Source: Solicola gregarius
Lineage (GTDB): Bacteria; Actinomycetota; Actinomycetes; Propionibacteriales; Nocardioidaceae
DNA length: 64,000 nucleotides
Assembly (NCBI RefSeq): GCF_025790165.1
Contig: NZ_CP094970.1
Coordinates: forward strand, 2,790,001-2,854,000
Direction of reading: 5' to 3'
The translations under genes were made by a program, and so were the position numbers. Each line of letters opens with the position of its first letter. Position 1 is the first letter of the stretch. Below the pieces are notes generated by a model, which saw only the letters and a program-made list of their open reading frames with translations, searched no databases and had not been told where the DNA came from. Below, piece by piece: positions 34,095 through 43,947 of the stretch.

Positions 34095-37000
34095 GTGACG
34101 ACCACACCGCTGCTGCCTGTTGGCGTGGTGCAGAAGCAGATGTGGCTGGTGGACCGGTTGGATCCGGGCGCGAGCATCTACAACGAAGATGTTGCGTTCT
34201 GGATCGACGGGCCGGTCGACGCCGGTGCTCTCGAAGCGGCGTGGCAACAGATCGCACGCCGCCACGAAGCCATGCGTTATGTTTTCGCAGAGCAGGACGG
34301 CGAGCTCTACTTGCGCGTCGAGCCTGACACCGACCTCGTGATGGTCACGGCCAACGCCGCTGACGAGGACAGCGCGCTGCGTTGGGCTGTGGACTTCGTC
34401 CAGCACACCTACGACATCACGTCGGCGCCGCCGGTGCGCCTCGGGATGGTCGAGGTGCACGACGACCGTCACCTGCTGGTCATCGGCTTCCACCACGCGA
34501 TCATCGATGCTGGATCGATCGGGCTGCTGTTCGACGAGCTGCGCGAGCTCTATGTGGCCGTGCGATCCGGTCAACCCGCCGATCTTCGCGAGGTCGGCAA
34601 GACGTACCTCGACTTTGTACGCGAAACCCAGAGCGAACAGCGCCAGCAGACCATTGCCCGACTGCAGAGCGAGGTTGTCGCACGGCTCACCGAGGCCGGC
34701 GGCGCCCAGAGTGCGGAACTGCCCGGTGACCGCCCGCGGCTGCCGGTGCGCAGTACTCGCGGCAGGGTGACCGACGCGAGGTTCCCTGCCCAGATCGTCC
34801 CCCGGCTGCGCACGTTCGCCGCCGAGTACCGCGTGACGACATTCCAGATCCTCCTCGCCGGCATGACGACGCTTCTTCGTCGCTACACCCGCCTAGACGA
34901 GATGGTCTTCGGGGTCGGAACCAGTGGCCGCCCAGAGGGTTACGAGAACGCCGTCGGACCGTTCGCTTGTTTCGTTCCCGTGCGGGCGGCAACGCCTGAC
35001 GGTGCCACGTTCGTCGACCTGCTCGACTCCACGCGCGACATCACCCTCGCGCTGAGCGGAGCGCAGTTCGTTCCGTTCAGCAACGTCGTCAACGAGGTCA
35101 GTACTACCCGTGATCCGAGCCGCTCGCCGCTCGTCCAAATCGTGTTCAACGCTCCACCACTGACGTTCCCGCGTGACACGCTTGCCGGCTGCAGCCTGCA
35201 GCTCACGCGGCTGCCCCGCACGCGCGCCCGCGTCGACCAACTCGTAAATCTCGAGACGGTCGGCGACGAGATAACGCCAAGCGCCGAATTCGACGACTCG
35301 CTGTTCGACGAGGACACCATCGCGACGTTCCTCGGCGAGCTCGGTGTTCTGATCGAAGCCGCGGTACAAGATCCAGACACACGGTTGGACGACCTGCCGA
35401 TCGACTGGCCGGGCGAGCCGCTCGCGCCCGGCCTCATCGTGGACGAGGGCGAGGACGCTGCCGCCACGGGCACGATCGCCTGGGGCGGTACGTCCTGGGC
35501 CGCCCTCGATGACACAGGCATGGTCGGGTCAGTGTCCGGGAGTCCGGTCGTACGTGACGCGAACGGCGGCACGGCGCCGGTAGGCGTCGAAGGCGACCTC
35601 GTCGTGGCGGGTCACGCAATCCCCGGGATTCGGGCCCGTCGGACCAGCGGCGGGCAGTTGCGCTGGCGTCGTCCGGGCGACGTGCTCGACGGACGAGGCA
35701 CGGCCAAGTCACGCGGGTCCCACGTCGAGGGGCATGTCGTCGAGGTATGCCGTGAGCTGCTCGGGAACACCGCCGTCACCGTAGAGGACGACTTCTTCGT
35801 CGCCGGAGGGCATTCGATGCTCGCGGCGCGTCTCGTACAACGGATCGGTGACGAGTTCGGCGTCGATGTGCCACTACTGCTCGTGTTCGAACACCCTGTG
35901 TTGTTCGACCTGGCCGGCGAGCTGGAGGCGCAGTTCCCCGAGATCGAGCAGGTGCTCGAACGACTCGAAAGCCTCTCGGACGTCGAGGTGGAAGGGCTGT
36001 GGGACCAGTTGCCGGGCGACGCGTCCGTCGCTGCCGAGCCGGAATCGGTGACGACTGTTTCCGGGCACGAGCAGCCGTTCTGGATGATGGAGCAGTTCGC
36101 CGCGGGCGCTTCGGTGAACACTCTGACACTACGCATCCGCGGCACTGGCCACCTGGACGTCGACGCATTCGAGACCGCACTGAACCGCGTCATCGAACGC
36201 GAGGAGATACTGCGCACCAGTTACGTCGCCGACCATGGCATGAACGCGGTGCGCCGCGTCCATGACTCCACCTTGGCGACTGTCACGGCGCGCCGTCTGG
36301 GCGCGGAGTCGGCCGAGCGGCTTGTGCGACAGGAGAGCACTACGGGCTTCGACATCACCCAGGCGCCCCTCATGCGATGCACCGTCGTCTTCACCGACGC
36401 CGACCGGTTCGAGGTGCTGTTCGCCTTCCACCACCTCGTCATGGACTACTGGGGCGTCACCAAGGTGATGCTGCCGGCGTTGAGTGCCTACTATCGCGAG
36501 GCCATCGGCGGTGTTCCGGCCGAGCTGGACGAGCCGCAGGGCTACCGGCAGGCGATGCTGCGCGATGCGGAGTGGCGGGCGACACCGCAGGCACGGGCCG
36601 AGCGGGAGTACTGGCGCAAGCAGCTGGACGGGATGACCCCGGCGGAGTTCCCCACCGATCACGAACGCCCGGAGACGATCGACTTTCGCGGGGCAACCCG
36701 CACCGCGGCCGCTGATGTCGGACTGGTTCGCGATGTCGAAAGGTATGTGGCCGAACACGGTACGACGTTGTTCGTAGTCGCGGCGGCGGCGGTGGCAGCG
36801 ACCGCACGGCGTTGGTGTGGTGGCGACGACGTCAGCTTCATGTCGCCGGCGGAGAATCGTCGTCACGACGCCGACGTGAAGGTCATGGGTACCTTCGTGA
36901 ACCTCGTGACATTGCGCTATCGGTTCGACGCCGACCTGACCTGGCACGACCTGGTCGAGCAGAGCCGGCGATTGGCGGTGGGTGCCTACGCTCACCAGTC

Positions 37001-37367
37001 AGTCCCGATCAATGCCGCGATGGCCGAGGCCGGCCAGCGCAACGCCGTCGCGAGCGGCCGTGGCAGCTATCTCGTGCTGAACGTGTTCTCCGACGCCACC
37101 GGGCTCGACCTCGAAGGCGCGTCGGTCAGCGGCGGCGACATCGTTCAACATGACTCGGCGAGCACCGATCTCGAGCTGTCGGTCATGCATTCATCCGACG
37201 GGCTGGGGCTGACGCTGAAGTACCGCAGAAGCCTGTGGGACGCCGACACCGTTGATCGGATCCTCGCCGACGTGCTCGTCATGCTCCGCGAAACGGTGAC
37301 CGGCGGCGATCGTCTCGTCGTGCGATCAGAACCTGTCGTGGCCGGTGGACGAACCGGTCGAATGTGA
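34095..37367 (+). CDS. NRPS C-T-C protein with remnant of an A domain
   Basis: A 1090-residue protein. First C domain, residues 1-435, with FHHAIIDAGS (both His kept, Gly to Ala). A linker of about 110 residues contains VEGDLVVAGHAIPGI and RRPGDVLDGRG, recognisable as the end of an A domain (A6-A7 region) without the ATP- and substrate-binding core. A T domain follows with FFVAGGHSMLA near 585, then a second C domain with FHHLVMDYWG near 795 and FMSPAENRR, GTFVNLVTLRY. The carrier must be loaded by another protein. Start GTG at 34095 with GGGAGG six bases upstream. First of a four-gene unit. Confidence 0.9.
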   Translation: MTTTPLLPVGVVQKQMWLVDRLDPGASIYNEDVAFWIDGPVDAGALEAAWQQIARRHEAMRYVFAEQDGELYLRVEPDTDLVMVTANAADEDSALRWAVDFVQHTYDITSAPPVRLGMVEVHDDRHLLVIGFHHAIIDAGSIGLLFDELRELYVAVRSGQPADLREVGKTYLDFVRETQSEQRQQTIARLQSEVVARLTEAGGAQSAELPGDRPRLPVRSTRGRVTDARFPAQIVPRLRTFAAEYRVTTFQILLAGMTTLLRRYTRLDEMVFGVGTSGRPEGYENAVGPFACFVPVRAATPDGATFVDLLDSTRDITLALSGAQFVPFSNVVNEVSTTRDPSRSPLVQIVFNAPPLTFPRDTLAGCSLQLTRLPRTRARVDQLVNLETVGDEITPSAEFDDSLFDEDTIATFLGELGVLIEAAVQDPDTRLDDLPIDWPGEPLAPGLIVDEGEDAAATGTIAWGGTSWAALDDTGMVGSVSGSPVVRDANGGTAPVGVEGDLVVAGHAIPGIRARRTSGGQLRWRRPGDVLDGRGTAKSRGSHVEGHVVEVCRELLGNTAVTVEDDFFVAGGHSMLAARLVQRIGDEFGVDVPLLLVFEHPVLFDLAGELEAQFPEIEQVLERLESLSDVEVEGLWDQLPGDASVAAEPESVTTVSGHEQPFWMMEQFAAGASVNTLTLRIRGTGHLDVDAFETALNRVIEREEILRTSYVADHGMNAVRRVHDSTLATVTARRLGAESAERLVRQESTTGFDITQAPLMRCTVVFTDADRFEVLFAFHHLVMDYWGVTKVMLPALSAYYREAIGGVPAELDEPQGYRQAMLRDAEWRATPQARAEREYWRKQLDGMTPAEFPTDHERPETIDFRGATRTAAADVGLVRDVERYVAEHGTTLFVVAAAAVAATARRWCGGDDVSFMSPAENRRHDADVKVMGTFVNLVTLRYRFDADLTWHDLVEQSRRLAVGAYAHQSVPINAAMAEAGQRNAVASGRGSYLVLNVFSDATGLDLEGASVSGGDIVQHDSASTDLELSVMHSSDGLGLTLKYRRSLWDADTVDRILADVLVMLRETVTGGDRLVVRSEPVVAGGRTGRM

Positions 37368-37376
37368 GGAGACGCC

Positions 37377-37571
37377 ATGCGTACCGCAGTCCCGCCCCAG
37401 TTCAGTGCCGATGACCTGCAGCAGTTGCTGACCATCGAGCTCACGCGGCCGTCCGAGACGCAGGTCGTGCGCGAAGAGGTGTCTGCGGCCGAGCCGATTG
37501 ATTCGGCGCCGACTCCGCCGACCGGCGGCTCGGATGGCTGGGACTGGGCGCCCGGTCCGGCGACGGCATGA
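37377..37571 (+). CDS. 64-residue protein of unknown function in the NRPS operon
   Basis: Starts at ATG 37377 after GAGGAG, nine bases after the C-T-C gene, and overlaps the reductase start by four bases (ATGA), so it is a translated member of the operon. The N-terminal half is helical (FSADDLQQLLTIELTRP). The C-terminal half is Pro/Ala/Gly rich and ends GSDGWDWAPGPATA. It has no Cys, no membrane segment and is not a carrier or MbtH protein. The helical leader with a short aromatic tail looks like a ribosomal-peptide precursor, or a docking peptide. I do not recognise it. Confidence 0.7.
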   Translation: MRTAVPPQFSADDLQQLLTIELTRPSETQVVREEVSAAEPIDSAPTPPTGGSDGWDWAPGPATA

Positions 37572-38761
37572 CGGCTACGACCACCGCCGAGTCCACGGCG
37601 GTGCCCGCGAGGTATCGGCCGTTCCTGCACCTACCCGACGACGTGCAGCCGGGAGGCGACGTCGAGGTCGACTCCGGCGCGGTACTCCTGACCGGTGCGA
37701 CCGGGTTTCTCGGCAGCGCGCTCCTCGGGGAGCTGCTCACCCGCGAGCCGGATCGCGTCGTCTACTGCATCGTCCGGCCCGGCGCCGCGACGCCGAGTGA
37801 GCGATTGCGCAGTTCCCTCGCCGATTTCGGTTTGTGGGACGACACCTGGGGCGACCGTGTCCGCGCGGTCGCCGGCGATCTCGGCGAGCCGGGGGCCGGA
37901 CTGGACAGCCGTGACGCAACGGTGCTGCGCGACGATGTGTCGCTCATCTATCACAGCGGCGCCTTCGTGAATCTGGCGTTTCCCTTCGAGCACATCGTCG
38001 ACGTCAACGTCGGCGGCACGGTCGAGATGATGAGGCTCGCCGGTCAGGGTCGTCCGAAGCGGGTCGCGCACATATCGACGCTGTCGACCATCGACATCGA
38101 ATCCCGGACCGGAGAGGAACTCGCCGATCCAGCGCCACTGGGTGCCTTCGAGGCGATGACGACTGGCTACACACGCAGCAAGTGGGTGTCTGAACGGCTC
38201 GTTGAGCAGGCATCCCAGCGCGGTCTTGACGTTCGATGTCTGCGCCTCGGTGCGCTCGCCGGCCATTCGCGCACAGGCGTGTCGAACCCGAACGACTATG
38301 CGTGGCTGGTGGTACGTGCGTGCCTGGAGATCGGGGCGGTGCCGTTGCTGCGAGCCCCTACGAGTTGGCTTCCGGTCGACCACGTCGCCCGCGCCTCGAT
38401 CGCGCTGTCGACGATGCCGACGCAGGAGTATCTTCCGTACCAAGTGCTGCCGGCCGGACAGGTCACGTACGCGCAGATCTTCAGTTGGCTCCGCCGCGCC
38501 GGCTACCACCTGGCGACCCTGAGCTTCTCGCGATGGCGCGACCGGCTGCGCGAGCGCGCCGAGCACAGTTCCTCGGCGGTTCAAGCCATCGCATCGGTGA
38601 TCCCGCGGGATGGATTGCCGGGGGAGGCGCAGCCGGACCTGCACTCGCCACGTACCGAGCGGGTGCTCAGTCAGCAGGGAGCGTCGACACCGACGCTCAC
38701 CGAGGACACGTTCCGTGTCTTCCTCGACGCCGGGCAGCGGCGCGGGGAGATCCCAGCATGA
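37568..38761 (+). CDS. Stand-alone thioester reductase (Lys2/R-domain type SDR)
   Basis: A 397-residue extended short-chain dehydrogenase like the reductase domains that end NRPS lines. NAD(P)H motif LLTGATGFLGSALLGELL near residue 40, and catalytic YTRSKWVSERL near 200 (YxxxK). The segment CIVRPGAATPSERL is typical of thioester reductases. These enzymes release the carrier-bound chain as aldehyde or alcohol. No C-terminal thioesterase domain was seen anywhere in the cluster, so this enzyme probably releases the product. The ATG overlaps the preceding small gene. Confidence 0.92.
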   Translation: MTATTTAESTAVPARYRPFLHLPDDVQPGGDVEVDSGAVLLTGATGFLGSALLGELLTREPDRVVYCIVRPGAATPSERLRSSLADFGLWDDTWGDRVRAVAGDLGEPGAGLDSRDATVLRDDVSLIYHSGAFVNLAFPFEHIVDVNVGGTVEMMRLAGQGRPKRVAHISTLSTIDIESRTGEELADPAPLGAFEAMTTGYTRSKWVSERLVEQASQRGLDVRCLRLGALAGHSRTGVSNPNDYAWLVVRACLEIGAVPLLRAPTSWLPVDHVARASIALSTMPTQEYLPYQVLPAGQVTYAQIFSWLRRAGYHLATLSFSRWRDRLRERAEHSSSAVQAIASVIPRDGLPGEAQPDLHSPRTERVLSQQGASTPTLTEDTFRVFLDAGQRRGEIPA

Positions 38762-38783
38762 CAAGACGACAGGCGGGAACGAC

Positions 38784-39560
38784 ATGACCGAGACGAGCAC
38801 CCGCGGCGCCCCATCGGCGAGCACGGCCGACGACTACGATCACGTGGCGCCGTACTATGACACGCTCACCGCCGCGCTGCCGGAGACGAACGAGACGGTC
38901 GACTTCATCGCCGACCATGCTGGCAGTGGCCGCGTGCTCGAACTCGGCGTCGGCACTGGACGCGTCGCCTGTCCGCTCTCGCTGCGGGGCTACGACGTCA
39001 CTGGGCTGGACAACTCCGCAGGTATGCTCGCGCGACTGCGGAGCCGCAGCGACGGCGCGAAGGTCGACATTGCGCTCGGCAGCTTCACCGATCCCCCGGT
39101 CGATGGCGAGTTCAGCCTCGTCTATGCGGTGTTCAACACGCTGTTCTGCGTTATCAGCCAGAATGAGCAGCTTCGCGCAATCGAACAGGCCGCCGAGCGT
39201 CTCACCCCCGACGGCACGCTGATCGTCGAAACCGACCTACCCGATCTCGCCCGGTCGGACAGCTCTGGACGTACGCTCAACACCGGCGGCGTCGAGCGAA
39301 ACCGGGTCTTCATCGAGGCGGCCATGCACGATGCCGCCACCCAGCGAATTCGTACCCAGACGATCATCGTTTCCGAGCAAGGCATCCAGATGTTCCCGCT
39401 GATGATGCGCTACTTCTGGCCTAGCGAACTGGACCTCATGGCGAAGCTGGCGGGTCTCCGGCTGGAGGCGCGTTACGGTGACTGGCGCCGCGGCCCCTAC
39501 TCTCGCGACAGCTCGCGGCAGATCAGCGTCTACCGCCGCGCCGACAAGCCCGAGCGGTGA
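38784..39560 (+). CDS. SAM-dependent methyltransferase
   Basis: A 258-residue class I methyltransferase. SAM-binding motif LELGVGTGRVACPLSLRGY near residue 50, the acidic ribose-binding GLDNSAGML near 75, and LVYAVFNTLFCVISQ (post-II) near 110. The closest general resemblance is to small-molecule N- or O-methyltransferases in peptide and sugar pathways. It may N-methylate a peptide residue or O-methylate the aromatic unit. It closes the operon 34095-39560 after a 22-base gap. Confidence 0.88.
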   Translation: MTETSTRGAPSASTADDYDHVAPYYDTLTAALPETNETVDFIADHAGSGRVLELGVGTGRVACPLSLRGYDVTGLDNSAGMLARLRSRSDGAKVDIALGSFTDPPVDGEFSLVYAVFNTLFCVISQNEQLRAIEQAAERLTPDGTLIVETDLPDLARSDSSGRTLNTGGVERNRVFIEAAMHDAATQRIRTQTIIVSEQGIQMFPLMMRYFWPSELDLMAKLAGLRLEARYGDWRRGPYSRDSSRQISVYRRADKPER

Positions 39561-39614
39561 TCCGACACCCGGTGCTCGTACGCCGGTGAGCGGCCGTCGC
39601 CGATCGCCGTGCGG

Positions 39615-42600
39615 CTATGGGGTGTCAACCCCGGTGGCGATCAGAGCGTCGGGATCGACGACCACGTCATCGCGCCTCTGGACGGTGACGACGCAGGTGC
39701 CGTCGGCGCATCCTTCCAGTTGCACGGTCGCCCCGATGCCGGTTCGGGCAGGAGAGGGACCGTCGGCGCCGACCGTCGGCCGTACGTTGAACACTACTGA
39801 CGGGTCGCTCGTGGGCAACGTGTGATCGCAGAACTGTGCGTCGATCACCGCGACGGCGATCTGCGGAACCGCCGGTAGGTGTTCACCACCCTGTGAGTGC
39901 AAGGCGAGCAGTTCGGCGGGTACGGCGTGCTTCTCTGCCCAGGCGATATCGTCGCGCAGCCCTGCCGGCCCCGAGGAGTCGGTGAACGGAACGAGCAGGG
40001 TGGAGGCGAGCGGAGCGACGAGCGTGTCGGTGCCTTCGTAGCGCCCGTCGACCAGCAGCGCGCCGAGCGTACTGCCGGTACTTCGAGCGCAGTCGCCCCA
40101 GTACGAGGCCCGCGAGGTCGAGACCGGTGCGTTCCGCTTCCCGGCGCAGCGCGGCGTGCTGCCCGGCCGTGAGGAGACGACTCTCGGTCACGGTCGAATG
40201 GTCGGTGGCGGGTCGGTCGACCTGCTTCGGCAGCCGTCCCCGCCAGGTCGAGATCAGCTCGGTTGCGGCCGTTCCCGTGCCTCGGTCGCGCTGGGCGCGG
40301 GCGAGGTCTCCGAAGCCGAGCACTGCATCCGGAGCGAGCGTTGGGTCAGAGCCGGTGCCGGATTCAGCTCCGGCCGTGCCGTAGGTTGCGGCGAGCCCGG
40401 CGACCACGAGTCGTGCCGAAACGGCATCCGCGATCGCGTCGTGGAAGCACAGGTTCAGGGTTCGTACGGCGCCATGCTCGACGAGCAGGGTCCGAAACAG
40501 GGGACCCGTGCTGAGATCGAAGGGGCGCGCCGCCCACTCGCGTACTTCGTCGGCAACCGACTCATCTCCACAGACGGACTCGTCGAAGTCGAGGTCGACG
40601 TGCGGATCGACGATTTGCATGGAGTCGACACCGCGGAGGTCGAACCGGGTGCGTAGCAGCTCGTGTCGCGTGGCGACGGAGTCCAGTGCAGCGAGCAACT
40701 CGCCGACGTCGAGATTCCCTTCGATGTCGACGCTGACGACGTTTCCGGGAGAGGTGACGCCCGCGACGACCTGTTCGGCAATGCACAGCGCGGCCTGCGC
40801 AAAGGTCGCAGGTGCCGATCGGACGGTGGAATCGTCGGGGTCGCTGGTGTGCAGTGCATCGTCCAGCGCCTGCGCCCACGCGCGGACGGTCGGCACCGAG
40901 AACAGCTCCCATACAGGCAGGTCGACACCGAAGTCCGAGCGGATGCGCGCGACGATCTCCATCGCGAGCAGGGAGTGACCACCGAGGTCGAAGAACCCCT
41001 GGTCGAGCTCGACCTCGGCTGCACCGAGCACCTCGCTCCACAGTTGAGCGATCCGCCGTTGCAGTTCGGTTCGCGAGTCAGCGTCGGCTTCTGCCGCTGG
41101 GACGGACGAACCGGTTTCGGCGCGGGCGGCGTCGGCCACTGCCGTGCGGTCGGGCTTGCCGTTGTTCGTGAGCGGGATCGTCTCCAGGGCCTCGAAACGC
41201 GTCGGCACCATCGAGGCGGGCAGCTCTGTTGCGAGGCGGTTGCGCAAACCAGCAAGGTCGCCGACGACGTAAGCGACGAGTTCGGTGTTGCCGCCGGAGT
41301 CCGGTTCGGCGGCGGCGACACATTGCCGGATGCCCGGCTGACGCTGCACAGCGGCCTCGACCTCACCGAGCTCGACGCGGAACCCGCGGATCTTGACCTG
41401 CGTGTCGGCACGTCCGGCGAAGATTGCTCCACCGTCGTTGTCGACACGCACCAGGTCGCCGCTGAGATAGCAACGCGCTCCTGGTTCTTCTGCGTATGGG
41501 TCGGGCCGGAACCGCTCGGCAGTCAGGCGGGCGCGGCCGTGGTATCCCGCGGCGACCATCGATCCGCCGATAGCGAGCTCTGCGACCGTGTTCAACGGCA
41601 GGACGTCGAGGTACTCGCCAACGGGGTAGTAGGTGGTCCCCGTGCTCGGGAGACCGAGCGGCCGGTAACTCGGGTCGGTCACCGGGTGGTACGAACACAG
41701 CACGGTGGTCTCCGTCGGCCCGTAGCCCTGGTACAGCGCGGAGCAGCGATCCACCAGGGTCGCGGCCAGTCCGTGGCTCATCGCCTCGCCGCCGGTGATG
41801 GCACGCACGGGGCGGCGCCCGTCAGTGCCGAGGCCGGCGAGGGCAATCATCTGCAGCAACGAGGGCGTCGCGTAGATCGTGTCTACCTCGTGTTCCTCGA
41901 TCGCCTCGAGCAACACCGATGGTTCCCGCTGCCGGCTACCGCCGGGCGGCAACACGACGGTCGCACCGTTGGCCAGGGCGGTGAAGATGTCGATGATCAT
42001 CATGTCGAACGCGAGGCTCGCGACCGCGAGCACTGTGTTTCCGGCGCCCACGCTCGGTTCCTCGCTCGCGACTACTTCGGCCAGCTGCGCCATCTGTGCC
42101 TGCTGCACCATCACGCCCTTCGGTTCGCCCGTTGAGCCGGAGGTGTAGATGACGTATGCGATGTCGCCGAGGGTGGGCGCCATGCCGTCGGCGCCGTCGT
42201 ACAGTGCGGCATCGGCGGCGAGTTCGTCGAGCAGTGCCTTGTCGCCCTGGTACCCGATCGTGAGTTCGCGGGCGGCGGTGTGGTCGGTGACCAACAGGGA
42301 CGGGGACGCGTCGGCTATCGTCCGGCGAAGTCGGGGAGTCGGATGCTCGGGCTCACACGGCACGATCGCCCGGCCGCTGGTGAAGGCGCCCAGCACGAGC
42401 GCGAGCACCTCGGGACTGCGCTCCGCGCAGATGGCGACCCACCCACCGGTCGGTACGCGTTCGTCCAGGAGCGCGGCGTAGCGCTCGGCGCGGGTGGCGA
42501 GCATTCGGAACGTCCATGGCTTGCCGGTCCAGCACACGGCGGTGTTTTCGGCATGTTCGGCGGCATATCGTGCGAACCGCGTCGGCAGATCGACCGCTAC

Positions 42601-42648
42601 CCGTTGGTCCTGCTCGACGGCGAACATGTCGGTTGACGTGGTAGTCAT
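39615..42648 (-). CDS. NRPS A-T-C protein, broken by one extra base in a C4 tract
   Basis: Reads as A domain (residues 1-520; YTSGSTGEPKGV, YGPTETTVLC, YLSGDLVRV, NNGKPDRTAV), T domain (FFDLGGHSLLAME near 600) and C domain. The C active-site loop is FHDAIADAVS, with the catalytic His as Asp. At 40096-40099 (C4 on the plus strand) the frame is lost; removing one base continues the C domain in frame to 39615 (LGALLVDGRYEGTDTL, DPSVVFNVRP), giving 1010 residues. Read as is, it stops at 39883 in an Arg-rich tail. The A pocket reads D-M-I-Y-I-G-G-V-L-K by hand; no confident substrate. Start ATG at 42648 after GGAG. Confidence 0.85.
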
Positions 42649-42712
42649 CGGAGCAACTCCCCGCATTTCTCGATCTGATGGGTCAACAGGCGTCCTGGAA
42701 GTCCGGTGCGTC

Positions 42713-43921
42713 TCACTCGCCGAGGCGAACGGGCAGCTGCTGCAGCTGGCGGAACAGCGGCGTGGGCATCCAACGCAACTGCTCCGGCTCAACGGTGAGC
42801 GCCATGTGTGGGAACCGGTTGAAGACGGCCGGCAGAGCGATGCGGGCCTCGGCCAGCGACAGGAGCGCTCCGACGCAGCGATGGATGCCGGCTCCGAATC
42901 CGAGGTGTGGGTTGTCGCTGCGTGTCACGTCGAAGACGTCGGCGTCGCGGTAGCGGCGCGGGTCCCGGTTGCCGGCCTGCAGCAACCCCGCGACGACCTC
43001 GCCGGCGGGCACGGTACGACCGCTGTAGGTCACGTCCTCCAGAGCCACTGCGAGGGTCACACCGAGCGGGGATTCGAAACGCATCGCCTCGTCCACGGCG
43101 AGCGGCCACAGCGAGGGATCGTTCTCGAGTAGCCGGCGCTGCTCAGGGTGGGTGAGCAGGAGCATCAAACCGCTGGTCAGAAGGCCGATCGTCGTCTCGT
43201 GTCCGGCAATGAGCAGGTGGAAGGTGATCCCGACGACCTCCTCCTCGCTGAGCACGTCGTCCTCGTCGAGGGCCTTGACCAGCACGGTCATCAAGTCGTC
43301 GCCCGGATCGGCGCGCTTCATGGTGATGAGGCTCTTGCAGTACTCCGCGAGGTTGCGCTGAGACTCGCGCAGCGAATCGGTGGATGTACCGCCTGCGCCG
43401 CTCTGCACGAGTCCGTCCATCCAGCGGCGGAAGTTGAGCCGGTCGCTGTTCGGGATGCCCATGACACGGCACAAGACGGTCAGCGGCAGGGCGACCCCGA
43501 ACGCGTGGACGAGATCGACCTCCGAACGTCCTTCCATGCCGTCGAGCAGCCGGTCGACGAGCTCGGAGATCCACCCCTCGAATTCCTTGACTCGCCGGTT
43601 GGTGAACGTCGCCTGAACCGTCTTACGCATGCGCGTATGGTCCGGGGGATCGACCGAGAGCAGGTTCTTGTTCGTGAGGAGGTCTGTGCCGCCGGTGTAC
43701 TCGATGACACCCGCGGGCGCGTTGCGCAGATCTCGGCTCAGCCGGGGATCGGTGAGCGATTCCTTGATGTCCTCGTAGCGCGACAGGGTCCACATGTCGA
43801 AGCCGTGCGGCGAACGGGCACGAGACACCGGCTCCTCGTCGCGCAGACGCGCATACACCGGGTATGGGTCCTCGACGAACGCGTGCGTGAACAGCGGATG
43901 TCGCTCGACTGTCGTGGTCAT
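42713..43921 (-). CDS. Cytochrome P450
   Basis: A 402-residue bacterial P450. I-helix LLIAGHETTIGLL near residue 240, ExxR in EAMRFESPLG near 285, heme-binding GFGAGIHRCVGALL near 350 with the ligand Cys. Substrate not predictable; P450s in NRPS clusters oxidise free, carrier-bound or finished peptide substrates. Start ATG at 43921 (MTTTVERHPLFTHAF). It follows the hydrolase gene after 26 bases and precedes the A-T-C gene on the same strand in reverse order (hydrolase is upstream). Confidence 0.95.
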   Translation of the reverse strand: MTTTVERHPLFTHAFVEDPYPVYARLRDEEPVSRARSPHGFDMWTLSRYEDIKESLTDPRLSRDLRNAPAGVIEYTGGTDLLTNKNLLSVDPPDHTRMRKTVQATFTNRRVKEFEGWISELVDRLLDGMEGRSEVDLVHAFGVALPLTVLCRVMGIPNSDRLNFRRWMDGLVQSGAGGTSTDSLRESQRNLAEYCKSLITMKRADPGDDLMTVLVKALDEDDVLSEEEVVGITFHLLIAGHETTIGLLTSGLMLLLTHPEQRRLLENDPSLWPLAVDEAMRFESPLGVTLAVALEDVTYSGRTVPAGEVVAGLLQAGNRDPRRYRDADVFDVTRSDNPHLGFGAGIHRCVGALLSLAEARIALPAVFNRFPHMALTVEPEQLRWMPTPLFRQLQQLPVRLGE

Positions 43922-43947
43922 GGCTGTCCTTTGCGTACTGGCAGTGG

